Of a stretch of DNA of 64,000 nucleotides, positions 19,841 to 31,240 are shown in pieces. Origin of the DNA: Hydrangea macrophylla (lineage: Eukaryota; Streptophyta; Magnoliopsida; Cornales; Hydrangeaceae); contig CM066988.1 of assembly GCA_033977485.1 (NCBI GenBank), positions 53,877,649-53,941,648 of the forward strand, written 5' to 3'. A program made the position numbers and the translations under genes. The notes under the pieces were generated by a model, which was given only the letters and a program-made list of their open reading frames with translations, did not search any database and had not been told where the DNA came from. How positions within the stretch are numbered: the first letter of the stretch is position 1; every line of letters starts with the position of its first letter.

Positions 19841-21456
19841 TGATTCGAGGTGAAAAGTGTATGTTTATAGCGTATTACATGGTCCTTTATGCATACTTTT
19901 ATCCCCAAAGTCCCTATATTTAGGTGCATTCTAATAACAATGTTATTTTTATTGTGTTAATGCTAAAATATATGTTTTTGCATTGTTTTATAGGTATTAG
20001 GATGTAAATCAATGAAGTGGAGCTAAAGAAAAGTGATTCTGGTGGATAGAACAACAAAAGCAGCTGATAAAACGCCATTTTTGACAATGAAGACTTCAGA
20101 TTTTGAAGATTTTCCCAGAGATATAAAATGTAGATCTTTGAGTTACGGTCGCATGGCCGCAAACGGGAGGTCAATCCGAGGTCCGAGTAAAACGTTATGG
20201 CCATTCTCCCATCGGTGCGCAGAGCTGTCAAAATCAGAAGAGTTCAAGCGATTGAGGAGAGTTCAATCGATCGAACCTTCGATCGATCGAACTAAGCTCG
20301 ATCGATCGAACTTTATTTTCACCCAAAAGTTGCGTGAACTCTGCGGGAACCCTATATATAAGCCGTTTTGACGCCAGACGAAGGGAGGACGCTCCAGAAC
20401 GCAGAAAACAGCAGTTTTAGGGTTAGATTAGGAGTAGATTAGGTTAGATTCTTGTTTTTCTTCCTCTTTTCCATTGATTTACTGAAGATTATTGAAGATT
20501 CAAGTTTCTTTCATGTTTATTTCAAGTTTATTTCATATTATATCCAGGTTTTTCTTTCGAATCCTTGTTATTTCATTGTTTATTAGTTTATATGTTATGA
20601 TTACTCTAGTTTGTTATTCCTGCACTAGTTTCATCATGTTTTCGTAGTTTAGACGTTGGGAATATGTGATGAATTATTGATTCCAAGCCTCTGCCATGCA
20701 ATCTTTAGAAACCTTGGGCTCGATCGATCGAAGGTATTTCGATCGATCGAACCAAAGCCATAGTCAAGCGATCGAAGGCATTTCGATCGATTGAAGGATG
20801 ATGCTGTCCGATCGATCGAGAGCGCTTCGATCGATTGAACTTGCAGAATCTTGAGATGATTCTTTTAAGTACTCCATGACTTTTTGTTTTTGAAATATGT
20901 TATCAAATTGTCCCAATAAGCTCAGTTTGTCACAAAAGTTTTTAGAACATAAAGCCTTAAGGCCTTTTCTTCAATGACTTTTGAAAACCACTTTGAATGC
21001 TAACACCATTTAGAGTGCAAGTAATTACCATTGTTTTAAATCGTCTTCCAAGTATTTTAAATCAACTGTGATGATGTAGTCCCGGTCATGAAAGGGCTAC
21101 TGATTCTTTATCTTTAGAAAAATACGGAATACTGAAGAGGGATGTACTCCATAGAGCGTTAATGAATATGTATGGTAGATGGTTAGGATCAATGTGGATT
21201 CACATGTTTCCAACACCTTTAATTTAGTTGTTTAATTATTACGTTTCTTTATGTTTAGTTTATTATTTAGTTTAATTTAATTAATTAGGATTTAGTCACC
21301 ACTACAATTAAACTTTTCTTTTTCTTTAGGTTGTAACTTAGTAGATATTCTTCCTATTCCTTCCCTGTGGGATCGACCTGGACTTATCCAGTATTACTTG
21401 CACGATCACCTACACTTGGGTGTTGCACAAGAGCGCACAACTTTTTAGTCGTGTCA
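19841..21456 (+). repeat. 3' LTR of K
   Basis: Near-identical to 14265-15910. Its TATA box (20353-20362) reads TATATATAAG rather than TTTATATAAG. Array 1 is at 20242-20311 and array 2 at 20719-20840. Confidence 0.9.
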
Positions 21457-21471
21457 TCTTCAAATATCTAT

Positions 21472-21655
21472 TACCAATTGATTGCCATCATTACCAATCG
21501 ATTGGCATAAGCCAAGATAAGTTTTCTTCTTTACTTGAGCTTTAGATGCGTGGTACTCTCACAACTCGATATATATGAGATTATTCATAGCCTTGGGGCC
21601 AGTTTGGAAGCCTTGAGAGAGAAAGAGACACATATCTTGTGATATAAATATATAT
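21472..21655 (+). promoter_or_regulatory. I LTR promoter: CCAATCGATTGG palindromes plus TATA box
   Basis: CCAATTGATTGCC and CCAATCGATTGGC are followed about 135 bp later by TATAAATATATATAC. Two further copies lie on the other side of the K insertion (14215-14262). Confidence 0.6.
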
Positions 21656-21959
21656 ACACCCATACACACACTCATTGCCCTTGGCAGAGACGAGAAGAAG
21701 AAGAAGAGAAGAAGAAGATGAAGAAGGAGAAGAGACAGAGAAGGAGAGACAGCTGGACAGAAAAAAGAGAAAGAGAAATAAGAGAGAGAAAGCTTGGGTT
21801 TTAAACAAACAAAACCAAACAAACCCTAGGTGTGTCCTAACTCACTTGGTCCCGCTATGTGATGTTTATACAAGATGTTATGAAGTTTGGATGTATGAAA
21901 TGCATGATTTCTACGTTTATATGTGCTATTTTTATAATCTGATAATAAAGACGAAGTTC

Positions 21960-22135
21960 CAATCGATTGGTATAATTCCCAATCGATGGCCATCAGTCTA
22001 GACCCAATCAATTGGATAGAACTCCAATCGATTGACTTTTCAATTGATTGCCAATGTTAGCAATCGATTGCCAGTTTCCTCAATCGATTATCATAATTCT
22101 TGTTCAATCGATTAGACCTTATCCCAATCAATTGG
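21960..22135 (+). repeat. CAATCGATTG palindrome array downstream of the I promoter
   Basis: About eight copies (CCAATCGATTGG, CCAATCGATGGCC, CCAATCAATTGG, CAATTGATTGCC, CAATCGATTGCC, CAATCGATTATC and others) at about 20-bp spacing, 300-490 bp downstream of the TATA box. Confidence 0.8.
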
Positions 22136-22439
22136 TATTGGCAGAACATGGATTCCTTTGCATATTTATTCTATTAAGGGTTCAATTGTTCGTTTCTCGA
22201 TTCGGACTTCTGTTATGCGATTCTGGGTTGATCAGGGATAATGTGACAACAAAGATAAAGTATGATTAAGAATAATGGATTAACATAATGACATTAGATA
22301 CTATGCGGTTCTTGTATGAGTTCGATATCCGTTTAATTTAATCAGAGTAGTCAGGCAACATGGGAATTATCATGTATAAATAGAAGTACTAAGTTTAAGT
22401 AGGTTTGATAAGTTCTGGGAATGGTACGTGGGAAGACGC

Positions 22440-22790
22440 CTGGTCATGACATGCTTTCACATGCGATGGATGGGTTATATCATTAAGGAGCAGTGGGCAA
22501 GACCATGTAGTTTAGAGATAGCCAAGTGATCCATGTTATATCCTTAACGAGCGGTGGATGGGTTGTGTCCTTAACGAGCGGTGGATACGGGATCACTGGC
22601 ATATATATAGTACGATGAGTCATGGCAATAGATCTGATGTGCTGTTGTTCAAAGCATTGTATCCCTGACATGCGGTGGATGTGTTATATCCTTAATGAGC
22701 AGGGGATGGACCGACGTGGTGTCCATACATGCGGTGGATGATTTATATCCTTAACGAGCAATGGACAGAATAATGGTATGTCTATATATG
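22440..22790 (+). repeat. Degenerate tandem repeat in I LTR
   Basis: Five to six imperfect units contain GCGGTGGATG and TTATATCCTTAACGAGC. Element G has an analogous but unrelated repeat (CCAGGGAATGTCC with CACACTTTAGC) at 24165-24420 and 45215-45465. Confidence 0.65.
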
Positions 22791-23466
22791 TGAAATGATT
22801 GAGTCTATTCTTTCTCGAAAGAGTATGTTGATTTCGGTCTTCGAGTAACAAGACGATAAGGGTTGGTTAACGAGTTTGAATAAAGGAGCAAGATAATATT
22901 ATAGTAAGACTTAACTTGTGTCTTCATAAGTTTGTTTTACTTCAAATAACTGGTACCTTGTTAGTTCATACTCACTTAGCTCTCAGTAAGCTGATGGCCT
23001 TTATTGCCTTGACTTTTCCCCATCCAGATTATCATGTACCTTCTTCTACAGATGACGGATCCTACAACGACTATTACTATCTAGGAGTGGAGTACACAGA
23101 GGGTGATCACATTAATGACACCTATGCCGGGGAGGACTACTATGCTGATGTTTATGCCAACTGAAGACCTAGAGATAGTTAATAGTTTATATATTTCTGT
23201 TTAGACTGTTTTGTTATATTTGGTACTTGGGCATATGTTGCTTCCAAACCTTATATACTTCTGTTGTAGCATTACTGTTGTAATAACTCTGATGTTTGTA
23301 ATAGAAGCAACGTTTTTATATATCCAGTTTTTTTATTACTATTCTTATTGTAGACTAGTACTGTGTGGTGTGGATCATTAGTGACATTCACCAGTCATTC
23401 CCTATGGACCCAAAAAGGTAATTTATTTTTCTTTATTTTTACTGCTCAGGGGCGTGATAGGATTTT

Positions 23467-23485
23467 TGGTATCAAAGCTCTAGGT
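23467..23485 (+). promoter_or_regulatory. Primer-binding site of I (initiator tRNA-Met)
   Basis: TGGTATCAAAGCTCTAGG lies 7 bases after the LTR end. Its leader is interrupted at 23496 by element G. Confidence 0.85.
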
Positions 23486-23496
23486 TGTGATACTTT

Positions 23497-26400
23497 TGTC
23501 ACGCCCCGATGTAGCATAAATAAGGAAAGCGTTTAATTTCCATTATGGACCCATAGGTCGTGACAGCTTGAAGTATCGATTCCGTCCCAACCGTCAACAA
23601 CAGAAACATAATAATCAGAGCAGAGCAATCAAGGCTTACAATGTTCTTCTAACTTAATAGTTTTTACAGCACATGGTCTCTAAAGGCACAAACCGCCTGA
23701 AATCAAAACAATAACTTAACATCTATTACAGTAATCCTTATCACAGAACAGTTTATAAAATTAAACCATATAAATGTAAATTCTCTTTCCAGTAGTGTTT
23801 CTCAATTTGTGTAGTTGTACGGCCCAGCAATATCATAACCTGAAAAGCCTGAACACGAATGTCCAGGGCGTATCAACACCGTCAGCTTATTGAAGCTGGT
23901 GAGTATTAAAAACAAAACTTTGAATGTAAAACATACTTAATCACCATTTTCCTTCACTTTACAGTTCCATTAATTAACGGGTGAAACACGGAAGTAAATT
24001 CAATTGGTAAGATAACAAGAATAACATTTAAATCTTTGGTTCATGAACCATGTGACCGTGCATGAGACTGACACAACCATTCTCAGCTTACCAACTCTTT
24101 TCTCTCGACAGACACAGCACCCAACTCTCTCACACCAGTATCCTTGTAATACTCCGATAGCCTCACTTTAGCACAAGGGTGCCAGGGAATGTCCAGTTTG
24201 CCTCACACTTTGGTCCGGGGTACCAGGGAGTGTCCAATGCCTCACACTTTAGTACTAATCCGCCTTGCAAATACCGGAGGAAACCTCACATAGTATCCAG
24301 ACTGGGGTACTAGGGAGTATCCGTAGGCCATACTTTAGCACTACCATGGGTGCCAGGGAATGTCCAAGTTCGGCGTCATACACTTTAGCGCTACCATAGG
24401 CGCCATGGAGTGTTCAATTTTGCCACCGTCGCATTATAAGATAATCTAGCCGCAATCTCAAGCCACAACATAATCTCAAATCACAACACAATCTCAACCA
24501 CACACTCTGTACCACACTGATCATTACTCTTTTCCGTACTGACTACTACCCCCATACATGCCCAACTGACTCCATATGAATGTCATGTAACTATACATAG
24601 AACATATGAAGTGCTAGGAATAATAACAATGTATGCTTGAAAAGAATTGAATTCATAATCCTTCCTTAATGACCATCATACTCAAAACGTAATCTCTTTT
24701 TTAAATATTTTTCGCAAATAGAGACTTAAAAGTCATAATACATCACCCAAACAGTTCCTTAACATGAAATAAGCAAAAAATAGGAGCTATTAGAAGTCGC
24801 GCGCGCAAGTCGCTCGCGCGAAGGGTTGCTTGCGCTGGTCGCTCGCGCGAAATGCCCATTTTTTGTTTTCTTTTATAAAACTTTCCAAACTGCCAGAACA
24901 CAGGAAGATCACGCGCGCGGGCCGCTCGCTCGAAGGTCGCTCACTTGGTCCGCTCGTGCGATCTGCCTAATTTTCATATTTCTTATTAAGATCTTTTCTA
25001 TCTACCTGAAACCACACAGCTCGCATGTGCGGGCCGCTCGCGCGAGGGGTCGCTCGTGCGGTCGACTCGCGCAACCCTCATTCGCGCGATCGCTCACGCG
25101 AGTTCAGGCAGTGTCTTCGTCTTCTTCACTAAAACTTCCCCTATTTCCGAATTTCAGGGTCTTTTGACCCATTTTCAAAACTGAGATTAACTGAGCCTTA
25201 TAATATGTGTTTCTCTTCGATTTTTTGCAAGGATCATGAATCCACAACCAATTTAACATGAATCAAACTATATCTCTCTAATTTTATGAAAAACTAAAAG
25301 ATGTCAAAATTTGATTTCTTATATACTTTTTCATATGAAAGAATTAGACTCTAAAACTTTAAACATATCACTTATGATGTATAATCTTTCATAATCATGT
25401 CTAAAAACGGATTTTGGTTCAGTTTGAAAAATCCATGTTTCTAAGCTTTGAAATTCAAACGTAAAATCATCAATGGAGATTTCCAAATTATGCTATACAA
25501 ACAGCAACCAAGATATGAATTACATTCATAGTGAGTTAGAAATACTCACTGAGATTAAGTAATTAAAGATTGTTGAGAAAGAGTAGCCAAAAATAAAGAA
25601 ATCTAAATGAAACTTGTAAGCTATGGAGTTGATGCTCTTTCTCTCTCTACAATTTTCAGTAAGGAACTCTCAAACCCTCTCTGTAATTACAAGATTGTAA
25701 TTTTGCAGAATGTGTGAGTGTGTAGTGTACATATAGAGAAAGTAAATGGAAGAACTTGGGATCCAAGTCCTTTGCTCTTCACTCTACAAATGGGTTTTTT
25801 TTCTCAATTTCTTAACCACAATTATACACACAACCAATTCACAGTTTAATCATACATACGTATATACATGAGTTATACAACTCAACAGTTTCTCAAGAGC
25901 CAAGTAGGTTCATAGGGGGCGATTTTCAAAAGTGTTTGGGAAATGAAGCTTATGGTACAACATTACTTACACAATTTAGGCATAGCCAAACACAGCTTTA
26001 TCAAGTTGCTAGGAAATCAATTATGATGTTTGGAAAAACAACTTGTGGTACTAGGATTTGTACATACTCAAATGCATCAACCAAACAAGCTTAGGTGATC
26101 ATTGCAAGCATGAGGTTAAAGCAAGTGTCACTTCTCAATTGGTGGAGATTCCCAAACTGTGGGAGATCAGTGCAGCGCGGACAGTTTTGCACATAAACTG
26201 GTATTTTCGCGTCACAGCGATCACCTTAAAAATATAGAAAATTCATTTTAACGTTAGAAATAGTTTCCTGATTTTATAAAAATACAGTTTGAGTCAACAG
26301 AAATTATTTCCACCGTTTTGAAATACAGTTTTGAAATTTGACACAGGTATTTCTTAAATTCATAAAATTGCAGTTGAACCCCCAAAAATAATTTTATTAT

Positions 26401-26520
26401 GAAATAAGACCAACCACAAAATTACACAGGGAAACTAATAAAAGCAGACACTTACAAGTTTTGAATTTAAATATGACAAATGCAATTACAAATAATTAAA
26501 TAAAAATGCAGGTTATTACA
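23497..26520 (-). repeat. 3' LTR of G
   Basis: It contains a TCGCGCGA-type palindrome array at 24795-25102 and degenerate CCAGGGAATGTCC repeats at 24165-24420. A possible minus-strand TATA element (CTCTATATG) lies near 25724-25733, followed by a CACACTCACACA-type start region. No gene. Confidence 0.9.
24795..25102. repeat. TCGCGCGA palindrome array (left LTR of G)
   Basis: About twelve units of GGTCGCTCGCGCGAAGG, GGGCCGCTCGCGCGAGG and decayed versions occur in three groups split by AT-rich spacers. The right LTR (45838-46035) has fewer units, accounting for much of the length difference between the LTRs. Confidence 0.85.
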
Positions 26521-26535
26521 CCCTTCCTCTCTTAA
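26521..26535 (-). promoter_or_regulatory. Polypurine tract of G
   Basis: The minus strand reads AAGAGAGGAAGGG directly before the LTR start TGTAATAACC. Confidence 0.9.
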
Positions 26536-26565
26536 ACAGGATTTCACCCCCGAAATCAAGACTAA

Positions 26566-27560
26566 CTAGTCATGAAATAACTCCGGGTACTTCTTCCTCA
26601 TATCAGCTTTAACTTCCCACGAGGCTTCATTCTCGTCATGGTGATTCCACTGAGCCTTCACCAACGGAATGTCCTTATTCCTCACCTTCTTGATACTCTT
26701 ATTTAGAATTTTCACGGGCATTTCCTTGTAAGAAACGTTATGACTCGTCTCAATATCGTCATATTTCTCAGCATACTTATATTAAATACATTGTGAACCC
26801 CAGACATCTTCGATGGTAGCGCCAGTTGATATGCCACTTTCCCGACACGTTCCAAAATCTCGAACGATCCGATGAAACGCGGAGCTAACTTCCCTCTCTT
26901 GAGACCAAAATGTACTACTCCTCGGGTCGGTGAAACCTTAAAAAGTATGTGATCTCCAACACTAAACTCCAAATCTTTCTGGCGTCGATTGGCATAACTT
27001 TTATACCGGCTTTGAGTAGTTCTCATCCTTTCCTTGACCAAGGAAATCTTCTCGTTGGTTTCCCTAACCAAATTTGGTCCCAACAGTTCGGTATCTCTCA
27101 CCTCTGCCCAAAACAACGGAGAACGACATGGTCGTCCATACAATGCTTCGAACGGAGCCATCCCGATACTCGTATGATAACTATTGTTATAGGTAAATTC
27201 AACCAAAGGCAAGTGTGTCTCCCAAGATTCTTTAAAATCGATAACACAAGCCCTAAGCATATCCTTCATGGTTTGATAAACACGCTCAGTTTGCCCATCT
27301 GTCTGAGGGTGAAAAGTAGTACTCATCTTGAGCGAGGTTCCCATAGCTTCTTGCAGACTTTCCCAAAATTCAAAAGTAAAACATGCGTTACGGTCTGACA
27401 CAATCGACACAGGTGCACCGTGAAGTCGCACCACTTATTGTATGTACATCCAGCTCATCTTTCCTATCGGGTATGTCATACTATAAGCAATGAAATGTGC
27501 CGACTTAGTCAGACGATCCACGATTACCCAAATGGCATCATGATTCGGTTAAGATCGAGG
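26566..27560 (-). pseudogene. Chromovirus G: integrase with C-terminal chromodomain
   Basis: The 26712-27434 frame (240 codons) contains SDRNACFTFEFWESL, FHPQTDGQTERV (third catalytic residue region) and YNNSYHTSIGMAPFEALYGR, then the GPY/F-type KLAPRFIGSFEILERVG. After a frameshift near 26725 a second frame runs to the stop at 26566 with an IPLVKAQWNHH, EASWEV, KYPELF pattern. This is the group-II chromodomain of plant chromoviruses, which steers insertion to particular chromatin. The N-terminal HHCC finger and first catalytic Asp lie in broken frames to the right. This is the best-preserved domain in G. Confidence 0.9.
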
Positions 27561-27694
27561 CAATCCCACTACAAAATCCATAGCAATGTGCTCCCACTTC
27601 CAACCTATAATAGGTAAGGGTTGCAACAATCCCAAGGGTCTCTGATGTTCAGCTTTGACTTGTTGACATGTCAAACATTCTTCCACATCCTTCT

Positions 27695-28250
27695 TCATAC
27701 CTTCCCATCAGGAATTTTCTTCAAGTCTTTGTACTTTTTGGTTCCTCCTGGATGAACTGTAAATTTGGACTTATGTGCTTCTTCTAGAATGTCGCTCCTC
27801 AAATTTCCACCATCGGGCACACATAATATGTCTCTGTACCTGTATCCCCCATCACTCCCCACTTTCCATTTGGTCAAGTCTTTTTCTGACATCTTAACAA
27901 ACCATGCTAAAAAAAATTTATCTTCTTTCTGTGCTTCGATGATATGGTCAATAAGGGTAGGTTGTAGGATAAGACACTCAAATAGTTGTCCTTCTCCTTT
28001 TTCAGCGTTCTGCACCTCAAACTCGACAAACGCCTCCAATGTCCGCCATTCTTTAATCATTAGGGAGGCAATTGTTTCATGAGTTTGCCGTCTCAAGGCA
28101 TCAGCCACCACATTAGCATTACCAGGGTGGTATTCTAACATGAAGTCGCAATCTTTAATCAACTCCATCCATCTGCGTTGCCTCATGTTCATCTCTTTCT
28201 ATGTGAACAAATATTTCAGACTCTTATGGTCGGAGAATAAATCAACTTCT
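27695..28250 (-). pseudogene. Chromovirus G: RNase H end and integrase N-terminal linker
   Basis: The frame 27695-28192 starts at RQRRWMELIKDCDF, then [15 protein letters not shown], the conserved end of Ty3 RNase H. It continues through a spacer to HKSKFTVHPGGTKKYKDLKK, the start of the integrase zinc-finger region. The same blocks are found in element I at 51790-52270 in the opposite orientation. The downstream finger is cut by a stop. Confidence 0.85.
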
Positions 28251-28740
28251 CACCGTAGAGATAATGTCTCCAAATCTTGAGTGCGAATACTACCGCTGCC
28301 AATTCCAGAAAGGTGCGCTCATGTTTCTCTGTCCATTCAAATCTTAAATTCTTCTTTGTCAATTCCTTCAATAGTGCTGCTATCTTGGAGAATGTTGTAG
28401 TTCCCTGTAGTTGATCAAATGAATCGTCGATTCGAGGTAAGGGATACTCATTCTTCATAGTCACTCAGTTCAGTCCTCTATAATCGATACACAACTGAAA
28501 TATCACATCCTTCTTCTTCACAAAAAACACTAGTGCTTCCCAAGGCGATGTACTTGGATGTACAAAACCACGGTTCTCAAGCTCTTGAACTTATTCTATC
28601 AAGTTCAAAAGTTCGGTGGGGACCATTCTGTAGGGGACCTTGGTGATTGGAACAGTACCTGGTATAAGCTCATTACAGAACTCTGTACTTCTCTCGGGCG
28701 GTAGACCAGAAATGTCTTGAAATACTTCTTCAAAGTCCTT
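28216..28740 (-). pseudogene. Chromovirus G: reverse transcriptase with two in-frame deletions
   Basis: N-terminal RT blocks are present ([39 protein letters not shown]). After FSKI the frame jumps directly to [22 protein letters not shown], which in element I lies after the whole catalytic core. It then jumps to [19 protein letters not shown] of RNase H. About 180 residues including the FxDD catalytic site, then about 50 more, are gone although the frame stays open. Comparison with I suggests short matching words (CAAGAT) at the first break. Confidence 0.85.
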
Positions 28741-28799
28741 GATTACGGGTATAGATGACGCTGTCACCTCTATACTGACAACTTCAATAATAGCTAAAC

Positions 28800-29274
28800 A
28801 TTTTGTAAGGAACATATCTCCCAAAGGGTTACATTGGAGATCAAAGGATCGATTCCCCCTGTTGGAGATGTAATTCTCTTCCTCGCACAATCCAACTTCG
28901 CTTAGTTCTGAGAGAGCCAAATCCATCCCTAGGATTATGTCAAACTCTTTCATCTATAGGACGATCAGCCTTGTAGGGATTTCAAGGTCTCCTAGCAATA
29001 AGAGACAATCCTTGCACACGTGTCCTAATCTGACAGTGGCTCCTAATGGGAAGGTAACCTTCAGAGTTTTCTCTATACGGTGAGACAGAATGCCCAATCT
29101 CCGAATAGTATTAACAAATATGAATGAAAGTGCAGCACCCTTATCAAACAACACTTTAACATGGGAGTTAAACAGAGGTACCTTCCACTGCTTACTGATC
29201 GGGCTGCGCTTCTCCATAATTTCCTTCTTCATACCCAGTCTCATTATATCTAGCAGTATCAGTAATAACACCAT
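28800..29274 (-). pseudogene. Chromovirus G: aspartic protease
   Basis: VKVLFDKGAALSFI stands where element I reads VLFDTGATHSFI, so the catalytic D-T-G is D-K-G. FPLGATVRLGHVCKDC, LLGDLEIPTRLIVL and EFDIILGMD follow, with one stop between the last two. This protease normally processes Gag-Pol. The altered triad implies loss of activity. Confidence 0.85.
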
Positions 29275-29430
29275 TCACGCGAGTTTGTCCCTGTTGACCA
29301 AAAGTCACCTGCTTGGGAGCAGTGCAGAACTTGCTGATGTGACCCGGTTCACCACATTTATAATAGACTATATTCTGATGAGCGATGCGCGTAGGTGCCT
29401 TACAGTTTTGAGCCATATGGCTGGGGGTGC
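29192..29430 (-). pseudogene. Chromovirus G: gag remnant with zinc knuckle
   Basis: Only the C-terminal part of gag is left: a first decayed knuckle (MAQNCKAPTR) and an intact one with CGEPGHISKFC preceded by YYK, so the first Cys of the CCHC is lost. The capsid part should continue to the right, but J's LTR begins at 29431 and the sequence beyond J is the 5' leader. The capsid domain is deleted rather than merely interrupted. Confidence 0.8.
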
Positions 29431-30985
29431 TGACACGAGAATTTTTCTGTGTGCGCTTGTGTGCTATACCCAAGTGTAGGTAATCGTACAAGTAGTAATC
29501 TGGTTAAGTCCAGGTCGATCCCACAGGAAAGGTGTTAAACTAAAAACCTAGATTAATCTCAAAAAGGGAAAATAAAAATCAATATTTTTAAGAAATGTAG
29601 AACACGAAGTCCCACGGGTTATCAACTACTAACGATAAAACAATTAAACTAAATTAAACTAATGACTAACTAACAATTTAAAGCGATGATTTAAAGTGCT
29701 TTTCTTTATAAAAGGGAATGTTGGGATCACACGAATCCATTGCGACCTAGTCATCTACCATGCAGTTACGTTGAAGCTCAACGGAGCACACTCTCTACAA
29801 TATTTCGTATTTCTCTTAGGATAAAGAATCCATAGTCCTTTTATGACCGGGACTATGTCATCACAATTAAGTTTGAAATACATGAAAGTGGTTTAAAACA
29901 ATAGTTTAGACTCGCACCTACAATGGGGTTAGCATTGAGAGTGGTTTGCAAAGTATATTGAAGAAAAATGCCTCAAGGCTTTAAGTTTACAGACTGTTTT
30001 GACAAACTGAGCGTTTGGGGACAATTTGATAACAAATCAGTAAAGCAGAAAGTCTAGGAATACTGCATAGGATGTTCTCAAGAATCAGAGAGTTCGATCG
30101 ATCGACGCGCTTTTGATCGATTGAACTTCTTCATCCCTCGATCGATCGAACTGACTTCGATCGACCGACCTTTCTCGATCGATCGAACACAGAAATTATT
30201 TTGCTGCATGGCAGAGGCTTGAGATCACGGTTTCATCATGATCTCCCAACCTGGGGACTACTCAGACATAGTCTGGAGTGTCATATATGCATTTTTAATG
30301 TAAAAGTTCATTAAGGATGCGTTTGGTTGTGATTTTAACATGAAAACTATGTAAACTAATGGTGTGAACTTACTTAGCATTCAATACTATGAATTTAACA
30401 GATTATACTACTATAAACTACGTACAGAATGTAAATAAATAATAAAGACGTAATCTGAAAAGAAGAACTTTGATTAAACTAGGAGTAATCAAGCTACACA
30501 ATACCAAAAATCTTTTAAACCTACAAAAACATCAAAAAACTCTCTTCTCTCTCTAGAAAAACTGATGAAAACTAATGTGGGCGTCCTTACTTTCATAAAT
30601 ACAACTGATATATATAGAAAAACCTACAACTAGGATTTAAACCAATGTTTCCGCAGCGTGCGCGTATGATCTGATAAAAGCCATGTTCGATCGATCGAAC
30701 ATCTCTCGATTGATCGAACCCTCGATCGCTCGAACTTTGTGCTTCAGCTTTGAAATGTCTTCTTTAAAACCCAGCACTTCCTTTTATCGTTATCTTCCAA
30801 TTTTCCACACAGCAACGGTAATCTGCACAAACTACAGCTAAAACAAACAACTTATCGCAGATTAATCATAATGTGTGAGAACTGGCATTGTAATTCAAAC
30901 TGTAGATAAACAAGGGAATTGTAAACTAAATTAGTATATTTTCTTCTTTTAGCGCGGTAGTATTTTACAAATACCCCGCTTGTCA
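29431..30985 (-). repeat. 3' LTR of J
   Basis: It runs TGACACGAG to CGCTTGTCA on the plus strand. It carries palindrome arrays at 30093-30188 and 30685-30735 and a TATA box (TGATATATATAG) at 30606-30617. The segment around CATAGTCCCGGTCATAAAAG (complement near 29836-29856) matches the K LTR. Confidence 0.9.
30606..30735 (-). promoter_or_regulatory. J LTR promoter (3' copy): palindromes plus TATA
   Basis: On the minus strand the three palindromes at 30735-30685 precede the TATA element at 30617-30606. The right LTR has six palindromes (43706-43594) before GTATATATAC (43527-43518). Confidence 0.65.
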
Positions 30986-31117
30986 CGACCCCTAACTAGC
31001 GATTTGTTAGTCCCTACCAATAGAGCGAAAATAAAACAAACTAACTACGACTATAACGGAAAAACTAAAATAAATTGAACTCAAGTCAACTAAAGTAACG
31101 AGAAATAAACTACCTAG

Positions 31118-31240
31118 CTTACTTTCGCAGGAATCGCAGTTGCATTTAGCAAATACAACAAGCTATTAAACCCTTAGGTTCCCCCTAGTGGACGAGTGTT
31201 GTCTCGTGAGGGTTTGCAGTGAATGTACCCACAAAATTCT
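31118..31240 (-). other. Conserved non-coding block shared with K
   Basis: Inverse match of 19624-19740: ACTGCAAACCCTCACGAGAC on the minus strand, then ACTCGTCCACTAGGG and GCGATTCCTGCGAAAGTAAG. It lies 130-255 bp before the 3' LTR. Confidence 0.7.

Larger units (their letters stand above)
14265..21456 (+). mobile_element. Non-autonomous Athila-related LTR element K (LARD-like)
   Basis: Two LTRs of 1646 and 1616 bp run from TGATTCGAGG to GTCGTGTCA. They appear to differ mainly by a 19-bp and an 11-bp duplication in the left copy, so the insertion is young. Flanks CCTTC and TCTTC form a 5-bp target duplication with one mismatch. The tRNA-Asp-type primer-binding site, a GTTGGGGGGAG motif after the ORF, the polypurine tract and LTR stretches match Athila element J. 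The interior encodes one private protein and no gag, protease, RT or integrase, so J-like elements must supply the machinery. Confidence 0.85.
21457..23459 (+). repeat. 5' LTR of chromovirus I (with 14207-14264 upstream of K)
   Basis: The LTR ends GGGGCGTGATA just before the primer-binding site. Its usual CA end is mutated to TA. The TATA box lies at 21643-21655. CCAATCGATTGCC-type palindromes lie upstream (14215-14262 and 21472-21508) and downstream (21960-22135). The true LTR start was not found and may have been lost at the junction with copia C. Confidence 0.65.
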
